Positions 20,958 through 33,186 of a DNA stretch of 64,000 bases are shown here, piece by piece. Numbering within the stretch: the first letter of the stretch is position 1; each line of letters begins with the position of its first letter. This DNA comes from Allantophomopsis cytisporea (Eukaryota > Ascomycota > Leotiomycetes > Phacidiales > Phacidiaceae). Position numbers and translations under genes: made by a program. The stretch is from the NCBI GenBank assembly GCA_024752435.1, contig CP103025.1:558001-622000 (forward strand), read 5' to 3'. The notes below the pieces were generated by a model. It searched no databases and was not told the DNA's origin. It saw only the letters and a list, made by a program, of their open reading frames with translations.

Positions 20958-22466
20958 ATGGAGGCGGTTGTATGATAGATGAGAATGAGGATACAAGATT
21001 AATGAGATGCTTGTTATTTTGCCTGCTTGCCTGCTTGCCTGCTTTGCTATGTCTTTGGTGTAGAATATAATGATGTTCATAGCTTGTTAATAGTATCTAA
21101 TCATCTGTTCGCCGCGTGAACGGAATAGTGTCATATATATTTACGACTAGATGCTCCGCACTGCCATCGGCATTTAGTGCGTCTTGAAAACCAATTATGA
21201 GCTTTTCGCTGGTGTTACAGCAATGAGAACTGTAGCCAACTCAAGAGATGAATGGGTTTCATGATTGTGAATATTGATCGAGCAGCCAGGTCAGCGTCAA
21301 ATATACAGTGCTTGCGGCGTATATAAATGGTTGTATTTAATACAAGACCTGAAATTGGTTCTTTAAGGAGATATATCTAGGTGCTGTCTTGAAAGGGTAT
21401 TTTCTTCATGTAATAGATGATTCATGTAGGTCTTTAACTCCATTCGCTCTCTTGTTTCTGGCTGTTGGCTAGGAGGAGAGTCATTCGTGGGAGAGGCTGT
21501 GCTTGTATGAGCAGAAGATGGATTGGGATTTATGGAAGGACTTTGGGTTGGCTGAGTATCTTGAGTAAGATCATCACAGATTCGCAGTGCAGTGTATTTA
21601 TTTTTGGGGATGATCTAATGGCAGATCACTGATAGATTAGATAGTTAAGACCTCATACCTCACCTCACCTCACCTCACTCTTAACCATCATAGCGACTAT
21701 AATATTGAAAGAAATGTCCGATTTCATGTTCGATTTCATGTGCTAGGAAGGAAATGATTATCAAATACTTGACTACCAAAAATGTGACAGAATAGTCAGA
21801 GTTCCCTCAATTATTGTGACAATTCTCATATCACATCAGCTGCCTCAATACTCAGATATTCACAAATTCAATTTATCCAGGACCGGGGTAACACGATAAA
21901 ACGTCATCGTACAGAGTAAGCATGCAACTATATGCATCTCAAGAACACAAACGACAGTTCTGCTACTGATCTACTTGTACAGCATCGATCCATTCCATCT
22001 AGGCGGGAGGGAAAAAAAAAACATTTTGATGGAGTATTGGCTATCATCAAGATTGGACATTAATGATGTCGGTGAAGCAGCCGAAGTCCAACGCCGCAAA
22101 CCTGTACCGCATCAATGCACGTTCCAGTGCCAGCCCTTGCCCAAAACCTGATGATCAACAGTCTCACTACCATATCCTTTTCCGCGTCGTTGGAAATATG
22201 CCTACTGTAAAGGCGTGGGTGTCGCGGTACCATCTTGGCATTGACGTGAGAGGCTTGCAGAGACGCTACCTGCGGCTGCATCATCCTATCGAATGCCCTG
22301 GTCGGACTGTCGTGTGCGCGCCTTGAAACGCCCTTTCCGTCAAGGAAGACGGAGCTTATTCAGAGTGCATTTTACTACTTCGAAGTTCTTCGAGTGCATA
22401 TTGGGATTGTGTGCGTGTGAGGTATGTCGATGTCCCCAGAGATCTTGGTCGTTTTTCTATCGTCTC

Positions 22467-22543
22467 CCCCGCTTCTGGCACCGCGTCCCCGCTTCCCCAC
22501 ATCTCTCCACATGGGGATGTTTTTCTCCTAGGGTTATCCGGGG
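22467..22543. promoter_or_regulatory. Cluster of four CreA/Mig1-type sites
   Basis: Four matches to the CreA consensus SYGGRG (either strand) lie within 77 bp: CCCCGC at 22467 and 22487, CCCCAC at 22495 and CCGGGG at 22538. They sit about 540-610 bp upstream of the ATG of a sugar-transporter family gene, where carbon catabolite repression would make sense. Repression by CreA is inferred, not shown. Confidence 0.45.
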
Positions 22544-22974
22544 TACATCTATTTATTAGCTACTCTCTAAGGCAACTTTACTCAGTTGGGAGAAAAGATT
22601 AGGGGAGTGGAATTGAAATTGGGTAGACTTTACAGCGAAGTCGGCTAATGCCAAATCTGTTGTTTTGCTCTTCAAGTTCCCCGATCGCTGAATGGGTGAT
22701 GCTGTCGAGCTCACCGAGCGGCCAAGCAACGGCCAAGATGCATATCAAATCTTTAGTATCACACCAATACACCTCAGAAAATTGAAAGAGCCTCTATTTT
22801 GTACACTTTCCGTCTTCGATCCCTTGGCATCAGAACCCCTCCTTTACCACATGTCAAGCAACCAACTACATCTCAAACCTGGCCCGTAACCACGTTCCGC
22901 GAACATGGATTCAAATCCTCCTGCTGCTTGATGACCATGATCCCAAGTTTAGTCCCACTCTCTGAAAAGTACAT

Positions 22975-22980
22975 TATAAA
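22975..22980 (+). promoter_or_regulatory. TATA box of the transporter gene
   Basis: TATAAA about 98 bp upstream of the ATG at 23078, followed by a pyrimidine-rich stretch (TTTTCTCTTTTCACTTGC). Position and sequence fit a fungal core promoter. Confidence 0.5.
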
Positions 22981-23077
22981 TGCTCATAGAGGTCGCAGTT
23001 CCGCACATTTTCTCTTTTCACTTGCTTTCGATATCCTCTAAAATCTGGACCACACAGCATAAAGCACAACTCTGAAG

Positions 23078-25366
23078 ATGGCGCACACTGCCAGTGAGAA
23101 GAATGGCTCCTCGCCCAGCGGCTCAGGTACCAAGCTAGAAGTTGAGCACGCCTCTCCTGCCCAAGCTACTGGCATTTCCCGTGATACCACTCACGAAGAA
23201 CGACTCCGTCTCGAACTGAACAAACTCCTCGCCGACCCGCTGGCTCGCTTTTCTCTTGAAGAGCTTGCCGATAAAGGAGAGAAGTATGCAAGACAGTATG
23301 ACCTCGGTACTGAAGAAGATGTGCGAGCGTTTCGATTCGGAGCTATGTTGGCTAAGGATGTGGAACATCCTGAACTTGTGAAGGGCATGACTGAAGAGGA
23401 GGTAGCAGTGCTGGAATACGAGAAGCTCCATAGATGGAGTCAGCCAAAGTCTCTTTATTTGATAATCCTCTTGTGTAGTCTGTGTGCTGCTGTTCAGGGG
23501 ATGGGTAGGTTTTCCGGACTCTATGGGCTTGTATGTATGATGCTAATCATGATAGACGAGACTGTTGTCAATGGAGCACAAATCTTTTACGCGAAACAGT
23601 TTGGTATAGGAGATAAATCATCACGCTCAACATGGCTCGTTGGTCTACTTAACTCTGCACCATATCTATGCTGCGCATTTATTGGTTGCTGGTAAGTCAT
23701 TAGCCTCTTCTCCTCTTGAAATTACTGACCGCGAGTTACACATAGGCTTACTATCCCTTTCAATAAATGGTTCGGACGCCGTGGTACAGTCTTCTTGACT
23801 TGCGTGTTCTCTGCACTTGCGTGTTTCTGGCAAGCTTTTACAAACGTACACTTTAGGTTATCTCAACTTCTTCTCCACTCACTAATAGATTCTAGACATG
23901 GTGGCATATGTTTATTGCTCGCTTTGCACTTGGCCTCGGCATTGGTCCTAAGTCGGCTACAGTCCCTATATACGCAGCCGAATGCTCACCCTACCGAGTT
24001 CGAGGAGGTATGTAAAAACACTCGCTTCCCAACCACATATTGCTGAATTAGGACTAGGGTTGGTTATGTTTTGGCAATTTTGGACTGCATTTGGAATAGC
24101 GTTAGGGTAAGTATACTATTTATAAGAATTTTATATAATTATTGTATATATAATATATATAAGCGAGTTTGTGTTGGGTTGTTTTGAGTGTTTTGTGCTG
24201 ATAAAGTGGCAGATATTTTGCCGATTTGGCCTTCTACTATGTACCCGACAAACATAACGTCACGGGCCTAAATTGGCGATTGATGATGGGCTCAGCCATG
24301 TTTCCCGCAGTGATAGTCTGCTGTTTCGTATTCCTATGCCCAGAGTCTCCACGTTGGTACATGACCAAGGCTCGCCATCATGAAGCTTATTCATCGATGT
24401 GCAAGATTCGTGTCAACAAGATTCAGGCTGCTCGTGACATTTTTACTATTCATATAGGACTAGAGGCGGAGAAGGAATCGGGTTTGGAGAGATCAAACCC
24501 AGTCAAGGAGATGATTACAATTGGCCGTAATAGAAGAGCCATGATAGCTTCTGAGCTGGTAATGTTCATGCAACAGGTACGTGGAGTCCTCTAATTTCGT
24601 CTCTAAACAACATCTAACCTCCTCCAAGTTCTGCGGTGTGAATGTTATCGCCTACTACAGCTCCGAAATCTTTGTAGATGCTGGATTTCCTGAGATCAAC
24701 GCACTAGGTGCATCAGCTGGCTGGGGCGTTATAAACTTCCTATTCGCCATACCAGCCATCTACACGATCGACACTTTCGGGCGCCGGAACTTACTTCTTA
24801 CAACATTCCCTCTAATGTCTCTCGCACTTTTCTTCACCGGATTCTCCTTTTGGATTCCCACAGACAGCAAAGCCCACGTAGGGTGCATTGCTTTAGGTCT
24901 CTACATTTTTGGAATCGTGTACTCGCCCGGCGAAGGTCCCGTGCCATTTACATACTCGGCCGAAGCCTATCCACTGTATATCCGGCCGCACGGCATGGCG
25001 CTCGCGACGGCCACGACGTGGTTCTTCAACTTCGTGCTCAGTGTCACGTGGCCTAGTCTCTTGAAAGCGTTCAAGCCGCAGGGCGCTTTTTCGTGGTATG
25101 CGGTATGGAATCTCATTGGTTGGGTTGGTATACTTCTATTCATGCCCGAAACCAAAGGGAAGGAACTGGAAGAGCTGGATAGAGTGTTTAGCATTCCGAC
25201 TAGAATACATGCGAAGTGGGGACTGGCTTGTGTTCCTTATTTTATTCAGAGATATGTCTTCAGGAGACCTGTTGATAAACCTATCTTGATGGGAGAGAAA
25301 GATGTTGACTACCATGAAGATAGCTTCAGGACGGAGACGGAGCATGATCCTGAGAAGAGAGTTTAG
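23078..25366 (+). CDS. MFS sugar/inositol-type transporter
   Basis: Seven exons: 23078-23504, 23556-23691, 23746-23845, 23896-24007, 24052-24106, 24213-24576 and 24629-25366. All introns are GT-AG and in phase; the protein has 643 residues. A hydrophilic N-terminal region of about 125 residues (LNKLLADPLARFSLEEL, then HRWSQPKSLYL) is typical of a fungal sugar/polyol porter group. About twelve membrane segments follow. Signature motifs are FGRRG between TM2 and TM3, PESPRWY after TM6, TFGRRN in the TM8-9 loop and PETKGKELEELD after TM12. The TM1 loop reads VQGMDETVVNGAQ, where relatives usually have a GWDQTGxNGAN pattern, so substrate choice may differ. It probably sits in the plasma membrane and imports a sugar or polyol with protons. 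The upstream CreA-like cluster suggests glucose repression. Confidence 0.92.
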
Positions 25367-25839
25367 AACTTGTAACGAACACAAGTTATGTTGCCTAGTT
25401 CTCTTTCTTTGTTCTTAGCACGAAGTATAGGGTGATTCATATACCCCTTGATAGTTTATATGCAGCTTCCTTTTAATCGAATAGTAATTTCGACTCGTTT
25501 CTTGTCGTTCCCTACAATCCCTCAAAGTTCCAGATTGTGTTCAAGTTGTGACTGAGAAGGAGATATTCAAAAGTCGAAATCAAAAGAGGTTCAATGTGCT
25601 GGTGTCGAAATCAGCTCGCGTACGTCATCTGCTGATAAATTATCGCAAATGAATTTTCTGTAAATGACCTTCGCCACCTAGATAGACCTTGGATAATATC
25701 TGCTAGTTACTTATTATAGCATAATAAGGGTTGTTCGTATAAGCTTAATATGCATAATCCAACTTCAAATCCCCCAAACCAATCCGACTACGCCTCGAAA
25801 CCGTTGACAATATCTAAATCTCATAACTTATTTGACAAT
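25367..25839. other. Intergenic between convergent genes
   Basis: 3' regions of the transporter and RIX7 genes. AT-rich, with no gene or repeat seen. Confidence 0.5.
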
Positions 25840-28224
25840 CTACATGCCTCTCTCCTTAAGTCGTCTATACTTTCCAGCATCCTTAACACTGGCACGGACT
25901 CTACTCAATGCTACCTCCCAATCATCTCTCGTAATACTCACATCTGCGTTGCTGCCATCTCTCTTCAGCGCTGCAACAGCAGCAGCCTGGTGCAAATTAC
26001 CCAAATCAGCACCAGAGTAGCCATTCGCCCTCTCATCGCGCGCAACCTCCTCGAGATCGACATCAAGAGGGGCGGTAGGAAGAGCCTTCTTGTACAATGC
26101 CTTGAGAATCTCGACACGCTCGTCGGCCGTAGGCAGGTCAATGAAGACAGAGGTACCGAGACGGCCAGGACGGAGCATGGCAGGGTCGATCATGTCAGGG
26201 CGATTAGTAGCAGCAACGACATAGATGCCTGCACGGGAGGATAGACCGTCAAGCTCGGTGAGCAGGGTATTAACAACCTTGCTGCTAGCTTCAGAGAGTG
26301 AGTCCTCACGCTTTGGAACCAAGGCGTCCAGCTCGTCGAAGAACAATATGCAGGGAACAGAGCTACGTGCACGCTCAAAAACTTGGCGTACAGCACGTTC
26401 AGACTCGCCGACGTATTTGTTAAGCAGCTCAGGACCCTTGATGGATATGAAGTTTGCTTTCGACTCATTGGCCACGGCTTTGGCAAGCAGTGTCTTACCA
26501 CATCCAGGTGGTCCCCAGAGAAGGACACCGGTTGGCGCCGTGATACCCACACGGGCGAATGACTCGGGCCGCTTGATAGGCTCCACAATGGCCATGGCGA
26601 GCTGTTCACGAACCTCATGAAGGGCTCCAATGTGTGCCCATGTGGTGTCTGGGATGGTGGCGAAACCTTCACGCTTAGCGGATGGCTGAACTTTGGGGAT
26701 GGCAGTTAAGAAGTCTGCATAGGTGATAGAGAAGTCTCCTGATGGACTGTCTTCGCCGGCGTGCTTAACGAGGGAGCGGAGAATACGAAGGGCTGGTGGG
26801 AGTGAAAGATCAGCGTCGGGGTTGGTGGATGGATTTGTATCAATGTCCATATCCATTGCTTCTGGGTTGTGTGCTTCCGCGGCGATGGCCTGTGAGCGCT
26901 CTTCACTACGCGCTTTGAGGACAGCCATCATACGCTTCATAGCCTCAGTACCAGCCACGGATACAACATCACCCAGATCTGCACCTACAAATCCAGGTGT
27001 CATTTTAGCTAGTTGCTTGTAACCAAAGTCCTCTGGGAGATGGAGACGTTGGGTAAGAGCTCTAAGGATTTTCTCTCTTGCATTTTCGTTCGGTACGCCG
27101 AGGTTGATCTCTTTGTTGAAGCGTCCAGCTCGTCGTAAAGCAGGATCCAAACTATCTGGCCGATTTGTAGCAGCAATAATAATGACTGGCTTGCCTCCCG
27201 TCTTTTCAAGTGCCATATCGTCCATACATGTCAACATTTGAGCAACGATACGCTTCTCCATTTCCCTCTGTGCACTTTCTCTCTTGCCCATAATGACATC
27301 AATCTCATCAATGAAAACCAAACATGGCGCCATAGCCTTCGCTTCCTCAAATATATCGCGAATCTTTTTCTCGGATTCTCCAGACATACCAGCTACCAAC
27401 GAAGGAGCAGACAAGGGGATGAAAGAGACGCCGATTTCAGCAGCAAATGCATTTGCAATCATGGTTTTTCCACATCCAGGCGGTCCGTGAAGAAGTACAC
27501 CTCTAGGAGGCTGAATACCTGTACGAATATAAGTCTCTGGGTAGAGCATAGGCATAGCGACCAGTTCGTTGAGCTCTTCAATGACCATATCAACACCTCC
27601 CAGATTCGCCAGAGAAATGTCAGTTGGAGGCCGGCGATCGGGCTCTTTCTTCGTATCTCTCTCGGCCTTCCTCCTCTTCAACTTCGGTTCCCCATTTGCC
27701 TGGCGCTCAGCCTTCATTGGAGTCGAATCGCCATTCGCAACGGACTGGATCGGAAGTCCAGCAGATGGTGTCCCAGCAGGAGGCGTGTCTTGTCTAGGAG
27801 TAGAGTTTCCCGAAGGTGTCGATTTAGCCCATAATTTCGTAATGCTCTTGTTCATGATGTTGTGCTCTTTGAGCACCGGCGCAGGATCATCAATGCCCTC
27901 GAAGTCACCTCCATCCAAAGATCCATCGTCGTCCTCCTCGTCCTCCCGCATTACCAACAACACCCGGTCGATAGAGTCTTCTAGTTGCTTCTTTGCTCGC
28001 CTCTTCAGTGACGAGTTGGAGTTTTTTATGTGATCGTAAACCATGGGAATGGTCAGGCGTTTGTTGCCATTTTCAGCCTGGTCGTCGGCGAGTTTACGGG
28101 CGACTTGGTAGACCTTTTAAAGTCAGTCTATTTCACTATGCAAGTCGAGATATTCTGCTGTAAAAAATACCTCTTTGTCTAGAGATTGAGTCAAACTCGG
28201 TCTCTGATTCCGTTGACCGGCCAT
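25840..28224 (-). CDS. rix7: Ribosome biogenesis AAA ATPase Rix7 (NVL family)
   Basis: Two exons, 28224-28171 and 28113-25840, joined in phase 0 by a GT-AG intron, give 775 residues starting MAGQRNQRPS. A charged N-terminal region is followed by two AAA modules. D1 has Walker A GPPGCGKT, Walker B FIDEIDVI and a second-region AATNRPDSLDPALRRAGRF. D2 has GPPGCGKT, FFDELDAL and AATNRPDMIDPAMLRPGRLG. The order, spacing and length fit Rix7/NVL rather than Cdc48, which is longer at the C-terminus and lacks this N-terminus. Rix7 is a nucleolar/nuclear ATPase that extracts assembly factors such as Nsa1 from pre-60S particles. The neighbouring VPS20 gene is divergent, with 244 bp between start codons. 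Confidence 0.93.
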
Positions 28225-28468
28225 CACTAATGAAAACGCTCGTGGTGAAAATTAAATGATTGTCGCTGTCAACTTCAAATAATTTTGTCGGCAACAAAAT
28301 TGTCAAGGGTTCACTGGTTTGGTTGGCGGCAGATCCCGCTATCGGGTCTTTATCGCTGGGTAGCGGGCAGCGTCATCGCGCGTGCGCGGGACAGTGCTGC
28401 ATTGCCATGAGCCACCAACACTTGCACACCTCCTGGTGTCACTCACCACAACTCAGCATCTCGCGATT

Positions 28469-29222
28469 ATGGGACAAAGTCCAAGCACGCACAAGATATC
28501 GGCGCAGGATAAGTATGTCAACAGCCTCTCTATATATTGGCGATGCACGGCAAGACTGGAATCGAACGAGCGGCGGAGCTAATATTTGGTCTACAGGGCG
28601 ATCCTGGATATGAAGAATCAGCGCGACAAACTGCACCAGTATCAACGACGGATAGTGGTGCTTACGAACCGTGAGAAACAAATCGCTAAAGATCTTCTGG
28701 CAAAGGGGGATAAGGACCGCGCGCTATTGGCGCTGCGGCGCAAAAAGTACCAGGAGACGCTGCTGGCGAGGACGGATGCGCAGCTGGAGCAGTTGGAGAA
28801 ATTGACGAGTAGCGTAGAGTTTGCACTGGTGCAGAAAGATGTTGTGTTTGGGCTCGAACAGGGAACGAGAGTACTGGGCGAGATTCACCGAGAGATGGGT
28901 GGCCTGGATAAGGTGGAGAAGTTGATGGAGAATACGGCAGATGCGATTGCTTATCAGAAGGTACGTCTCTTGTCATGCTGGTTGATATAAGAAGCTAATT
29001 CTCTTATAGGAGGTGAGTGAGATGCTTGGAGGGTCTATGACGAACCAGGACGAGGATGAGGTCGAGGATGAGTTGGACGCGCTGGAGGCCGAAATTACAG
29101 GAGTACCATTACCCGAAGTGCCAAGTACAGAGCTACCGAAGTCTTCAAAAGAGAGGGCAGAGGCGCGAAAGAAGAAAGAAGAGCAGAGCGAGCCAAATGC
29201 CAGAGTTGCTATGTTGGCGTAG
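28469..29222 (+). CDS. vps20: ESCRT-III subunit Vps20 (CHMP6)
   Basis: Three exons, 28469-28512, 28597-28960 and 29010-29222, with GT-AG introns, give 206 residues. The N-terminus MGQSPSTHK carries Gly2 for myristoylation, typical of Vps20. The joined frame continues QDKAILDMKNQRDKL, a family hallmark that is seen only when exon 1 is spliced on. The rest is the Snf7-type basic helical core (residues 20-110) followed by an acidic part (DEDEVEDELDALEAEI) and a Lys/Glu-rich tail. Vps20 links ESCRT-II to Snf7 polymerisation on endosomes, for multivesicular body sorting. The first intron has a GTATGT donor and a CTACAG acceptor. Confidence 0.93.
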
Positions 29223-29755
29223 ATTCTGTTATCTTAAGGTTACGGTGGATAACTGTTTCATGATGGGAGTATGAGAAGCGGAAAGCTTCGTGGAAGACTC
29301 GCGAACACACTCGACCCGAGGACCCTACAAGTTGAGGTCAATGATAGACTGTACAGAGCATTGGATATTTTCGGAAGATGCGGACTGCACTGCTACTACA
29401 AACATAGTAAGCAAGCAGTCAAGAGACACGCCGACAGGTCGGATTTCTGGAAACAAAGGCATTGGCGGTTATATTGCACAGGAAACAGAACAGAAAGCTC
29501 AAAGGAACAGACCCTGCATTGTGCATATTCTATAGGTCATGTACTGTACATATTCGCAGCGAAAAAGCGTAGCCTCCAGAATTCAAAATGAGAATCAACA
29601 ATCAAAATCTAGTGATTGATCGCAGGCGCAAGAGAAATCTTTTGAAAGTAAAAAAAAAAAGAGGAGATTCTATATTGTTTCAAAAGCCCGCTACCCCCAT
29701 GCTCATCTAATCCCTAGAGTACAAGTCTTATCGCTATCATTACATTCGTCAACCC
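29223..29755. other. Intergenic between convergent vps20 and cytochrome c genes
   Basis: 3' regions of both genes. The plus frame 29271-29591 has no recognisable features. Nothing else seen. Confidence 0.5.
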
Positions 29756-30627
29756 TTACTTGGTCTCCTCACGAAGGTGGCTATGAAAATGTTAGTTTCC
29801 TGAATATAAGTGTGGCTGATGGGATGAGTGAGCTTACGTGATGAGGTCGTTGCGGTCCTTGTCCTTCTTCAATCCACCGAAAGCCATCTTGGTACCTGGG
29901 ATGTACTTCTTTGGGTTCTCAAGGTACTCGAACTATTCAATTATCAGCATTTTGATTATGTATATTTCTGTCAATCAACTTACGAGAGTGTCCTCGTTCC
30001 AGGTGATAGCCTTTTGCTTGTTGGCATCGGTGTAGGAGTAGCCCTCAACGGAACCAGTCTGGCGACCGAAAAGACCGTGAAGGTTTGGACCGATCTTGTT
30101 ACCCTCACCCTCCTTAAGAGTGTGGCACTGGGCGCATCTGGTCTTGAAGAGGTTGGCACCCTTCTTAGCGTCTCCTATAGAATTAAGTCAGTAAATTGTA
30201 ACGAAGAAATTTATGTTGTAGTAAAAAGAAGTGGCGGTGAAGTTGGCAATGTCACGAATTGAGCGTTACATCGTACCAATCAGCCTCAAGAAGAAGCTGA
30301 TAGTTATGATGATGTATGCCATAGTCGTCTAGGGTTTGCCAACATCTTTTGCCGCCGGGATGACGCGAGGCGCATCGACATTGGGGGCGGTGACGAGAAT
30401 AAAGAATCATCAATTGATTGTTGAATTATCATTCAACGTTGTCGTGTCAATTGACATTCCTTAAACTATGAAAGCTCAACGATTGAGATGAATTGGACTT
30501 TGCCACACGACGTCTTCATCCCCTTTGGCCTCCACATCCACAGAGCGACACGTCGGTCGGTGACGATGAGGTCGCAAAAGTTGGCAGCGCTGCAATAGAG
30601 ATGTTACATACCGTCCTTGAATCCCAT
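29756..30627 (-). CDS. cycA: Cytochrome c
   Basis: Four exons: 30627-30612 (16 nt), 30174-29984, 29932-29838 and 29780-29756. All introns are GT-AG and the phases agree, giving 108 residues, the usual fungal length. The sequence starts MGFKDGDAKKGANLF, has the heme-binding CAQCH, the KIGPNLHGLFGR loop and the axial Met in IPGTKMAFGG, and ends HLREETK. It shuttles electrons from complex III to complex IV in the mitochondrial intermembrane space, and there is no cleavable presequence, as usual. The first intron is 437 bp, much longer than the others in the window, and follows a very short first exon. A CCAAT pentamer lies about 215 bp upstream (30841), a possible Hap-complex site, though the pentamer is common by chance. 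Confidence 0.96.
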
Positions 30628-31163
30628 TTTGAATTATTAAGGTAATATAGAAGTGTTTTGAAGAAGATGGATAAGTAGAATATGCGTAGGGAGCGAGTGT
30701 GTGTAGGTAAAGTATGATGGTGATGTGAGAGGAAAAGAATTCTGTATATGTACGGAGATGCCGGCCGGTGCTTAGAACTTACCAGAGCTAGCTCATTCAC
30801 TTTTCCGTGCGCTCATACCCCTGTACGTGTCATACATTGACCAATGATCATTTACACTTTGCCAATTATGCGCACCGCCACCGGAAGTGTCGTAATCAGC
30901 CACAGAGGCTCATCGCCGTAACGAGAAAGACGCCGGAGCAGATCGGATGGGATAACTATCCACGTGACTAGTTTAGCCGTGTCTAGAAGTTGGCGTAGCC
31001 TGTTGTCGGCCTCCAGTCGGCCACAACCTTGTACACCAGGCTAACGCGGCTACACACGCAAAACACTCAGGCAGAGCCGAATATCAAAAGTTGCACATTC
31101 GATTAAAGTAGGTAGCTCCACTTTCCACCAATCGTGTCGGAAACTTTAGCATCTCCAAAGATT
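30628..31163. other. Divergent promoter of cytochrome c and the mitochondrial protein gene
   Basis: Two CCAAT pentamers (30841 and about 31128) in a 536-bp region between divergent genes that both encode mitochondrial proteins. Shared Hap-type control is possible but speculative. Confidence 0.4.
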
Positions 31164-31942
31164 ATGTCCTCCACTACAATTCCACGATTCCTGCTTCCGC
31201 AGACGGGTCTGTTATGGAGAGCTCGTCCAACTTCGATCCCCAAGATCGCTCAGTCTTTGCGCAATGCTTCGAGCAGTAGGCCACCAAATGCGAAGCCAAA
31301 GCCAAAGGTCCTCGCCCAACCAACCAAGTTCAATCCTCCATCGCATGGACAGCGCCTTCGCAAAGAGGGACCCAGATACAATGGTCCTCCTCTTTCTCCT
31401 GCAGAAAAGGCTGCACAAGCAAAGAAGGTATATCCAAATATGATGCCACCAGAGGGAACTTTTATGCATTGGTTCATCAACAACCGCTCAATTCACATAT
31501 GGATCTCTTTGGTATGTAGTGACCTAGAATGTAGTGTTCTGAGCATTTCTAATGGAAATCAAAGGGTACCCTGGCCTCATTAGCGATAACTGCCTTCGTC
31601 ACGAACTTCAAGCGTACATCGCCATTTGCCGATCTGCTCCCGCCCTATGCTGAGTTCTTCACATCTCCATTCGCATCCTTCGGTACTTGCATTGAAATCT
31701 TCAAGCTTCATACTGCGAAGGTTTCTGCCGAGACCGCGGAGCGAAGAAAGAAAACTGTTGAGGATGTAGAGAAGCGCAGTGCGTACAGAAAGGCGCACGG
31801 ATTGGACCAGGAGACCGGCTTTGGCGGTTGGACCGCAAAGACAAATAGTGAGAGCTTGGGACCTGCAATTCCAGTTGGCGAGGAAGGAGAGCAACGTGTA
31901 GTTGAGAAGAAGCCATTGAGGAAGTGGCTTGGGATTTGGTAA
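31164..31942 (+). CDS. Mitochondrial single-pass protein, function unknown
   Basis: Two exons, 31164-31511 and 31565-31942, with a GT-AG intron in phase 0, give 241 residues. I use the ATG at 31164, the first in the frame. The N-terminus (MSSTTIPRFLLPQTGLLWRAR) is basic, hydroxylated and free of acidic residues, a good mitochondrial presequence. One membrane segment (IHIWISLGTLASLAITAFV) spans the exon junction and is preceded by a Pro/Lys-rich stretch. After it comes a charged, coiled-coil-like region (ETAERRKKTVEDVEKR) and the end LRKWLGIW. The pattern suggests an inner-membrane protein with a long soluble tail. I do not recognise the family. It is divergent from the cytochrome c gene. Confidence 0.75.
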
Positions 31943-32040
31943 TCACTATATAATGATGACAAGTGTATAAGTAAGATCCAAGTACTTAGACGATCAAATA
32001 TGTATCAGGGGTATCTTTTTGTATTTCTGATATAAGGAAC

Positions 32041-33186
32041 CTAGCCCATTTCTACGCCGTCTAGTCCATCAAGTACTTCCTCGGCCACACCACCCTGGTC
32101 TAATACCTTGCGAATCATTGCTGCAATCATCTTCCGCTTCGCTCCCCCTCTTGGAGCTTGCCAAACTCCCTCTTCAACAGTCTCTAGCTGTGGTTGCTGA
32201 GCAGACTTGGGAGCTGAACCACCAGTGGCTGTATTGAGAGTATTTGGTATACCAGGAGCCGTAAGTCTCGAAGGCGGATCAATAGTCCTCACAGACAGCA
32301 ATCTTAAATCTCTTGATACTGAATCTATGTCCATGTCTCCGTCAACATTACTCGCCTTCTCACCCACAGAAACCGCCAAGACAACCTCTGCCACTGCAAG
32401 CTCCTCCTTACTCGGGTCGAAAATGATATTATCCTTGACAGCCATGACAAGCAATGTAACAGGTGGTCGTGATCTTCCCTTGCTGGCTTTGTCGCGTGGG
32501 TATAGGTACACCGAAGCATCCCAATCATCATCGAACATAGGGTCCTCATCCAGTTCCGACTTCAGTCTGGGTAAGCGCGTCGACAGCAACGCCAGATGTG
32601 TAGTGAGCGAGAGCAACGGTAATGGGTACGAAAGCGGAGGCGAAAGCAAGAGAATCTACACAATATTAGCTTTCATTCGATCTTCCCATTCGACGCAGAA
32701 ACTGACATCAATACAAAGCTTCCAATGATACCGCCTATTAATCCATAATCTCTTAGCCAGATCACCATCCGCTAAAAGCGCCTCGCTCAACATGGCCGCC
32801 AAAAATACCGGCATGGAATCATCATCTCTGAACCCAGGAATCTCAACTGTCAGCTCCACCCACTCGCTTCTGCCTCGCACCTCCTCAGCTCCTCTCTTCT
32901 CCCTCTCCTCGTCGTCCTCCGCGCCCTCAGAAAACCCTCCCGTGTATTTTGACGTAGACTTCTCGACCTCAGCCTTTACGCCCACAACAGCTTCTGTACC
33001 ATCAGCAAAGCAAATACGTGCCGATCCATTTGTTGAAGGCAAAATATCTGTCTCAGCGACCAGTGGGCGGAATTGTGTCGCTGTGCGGGAATCGGGGCGA
33101 ATTGGGGGTGTGAGGGCAAGAGATGTGTGAAGATAGGATAACTCCGCTGGCGAAAGCAGGATCTGGGATGTTGATGACGGCGCCAT
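32041..33186 (-). CDS. rrp42: Exosome core subunit Rrp42 (RNase PH fold)
   Basis: Exons 33186-32707 and 32655-32041, joined in phase 0 by a GT-AG intron (GTCAGT donor), give 364 residues. The N-terminus LSPAELSYLHTSLAL-TPPIRPDSR and ADGTEAVVGVKAEVE follow the Rrp42 pattern of the RNase PH-like ring. The second exon carries the second half of the fold (LTTHLALLSTRLP and the acidic DEDPMFDDDWD). The protein is longer than yeast Rrp42 (265 residues) because of an insert of about 45 residues rich in Glu and Ser (about 75-100) and a loop near 310-335. Rrp42 is a catalytically inactive ring subunit that helps thread RNA for 3'-5' decay and rRNA processing. Confidence 0.88.

Larger units (their letters stand above)
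20306..23077. other. Intergenic between bdf1 and the sugar transporter
   Basis: About 2.8 kb. The first part is the bdf1 3' region with pentamer repeats (GAGCT at 20922-20957, CTCAC near 21659-21678). The last 650 bp is the transporter promoter, with a cluster of CreA-like sites and a TATA box (separate entries). Short frames near 22060-22600 and 22692-23041 show no coding support. Confidence 0.5.
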
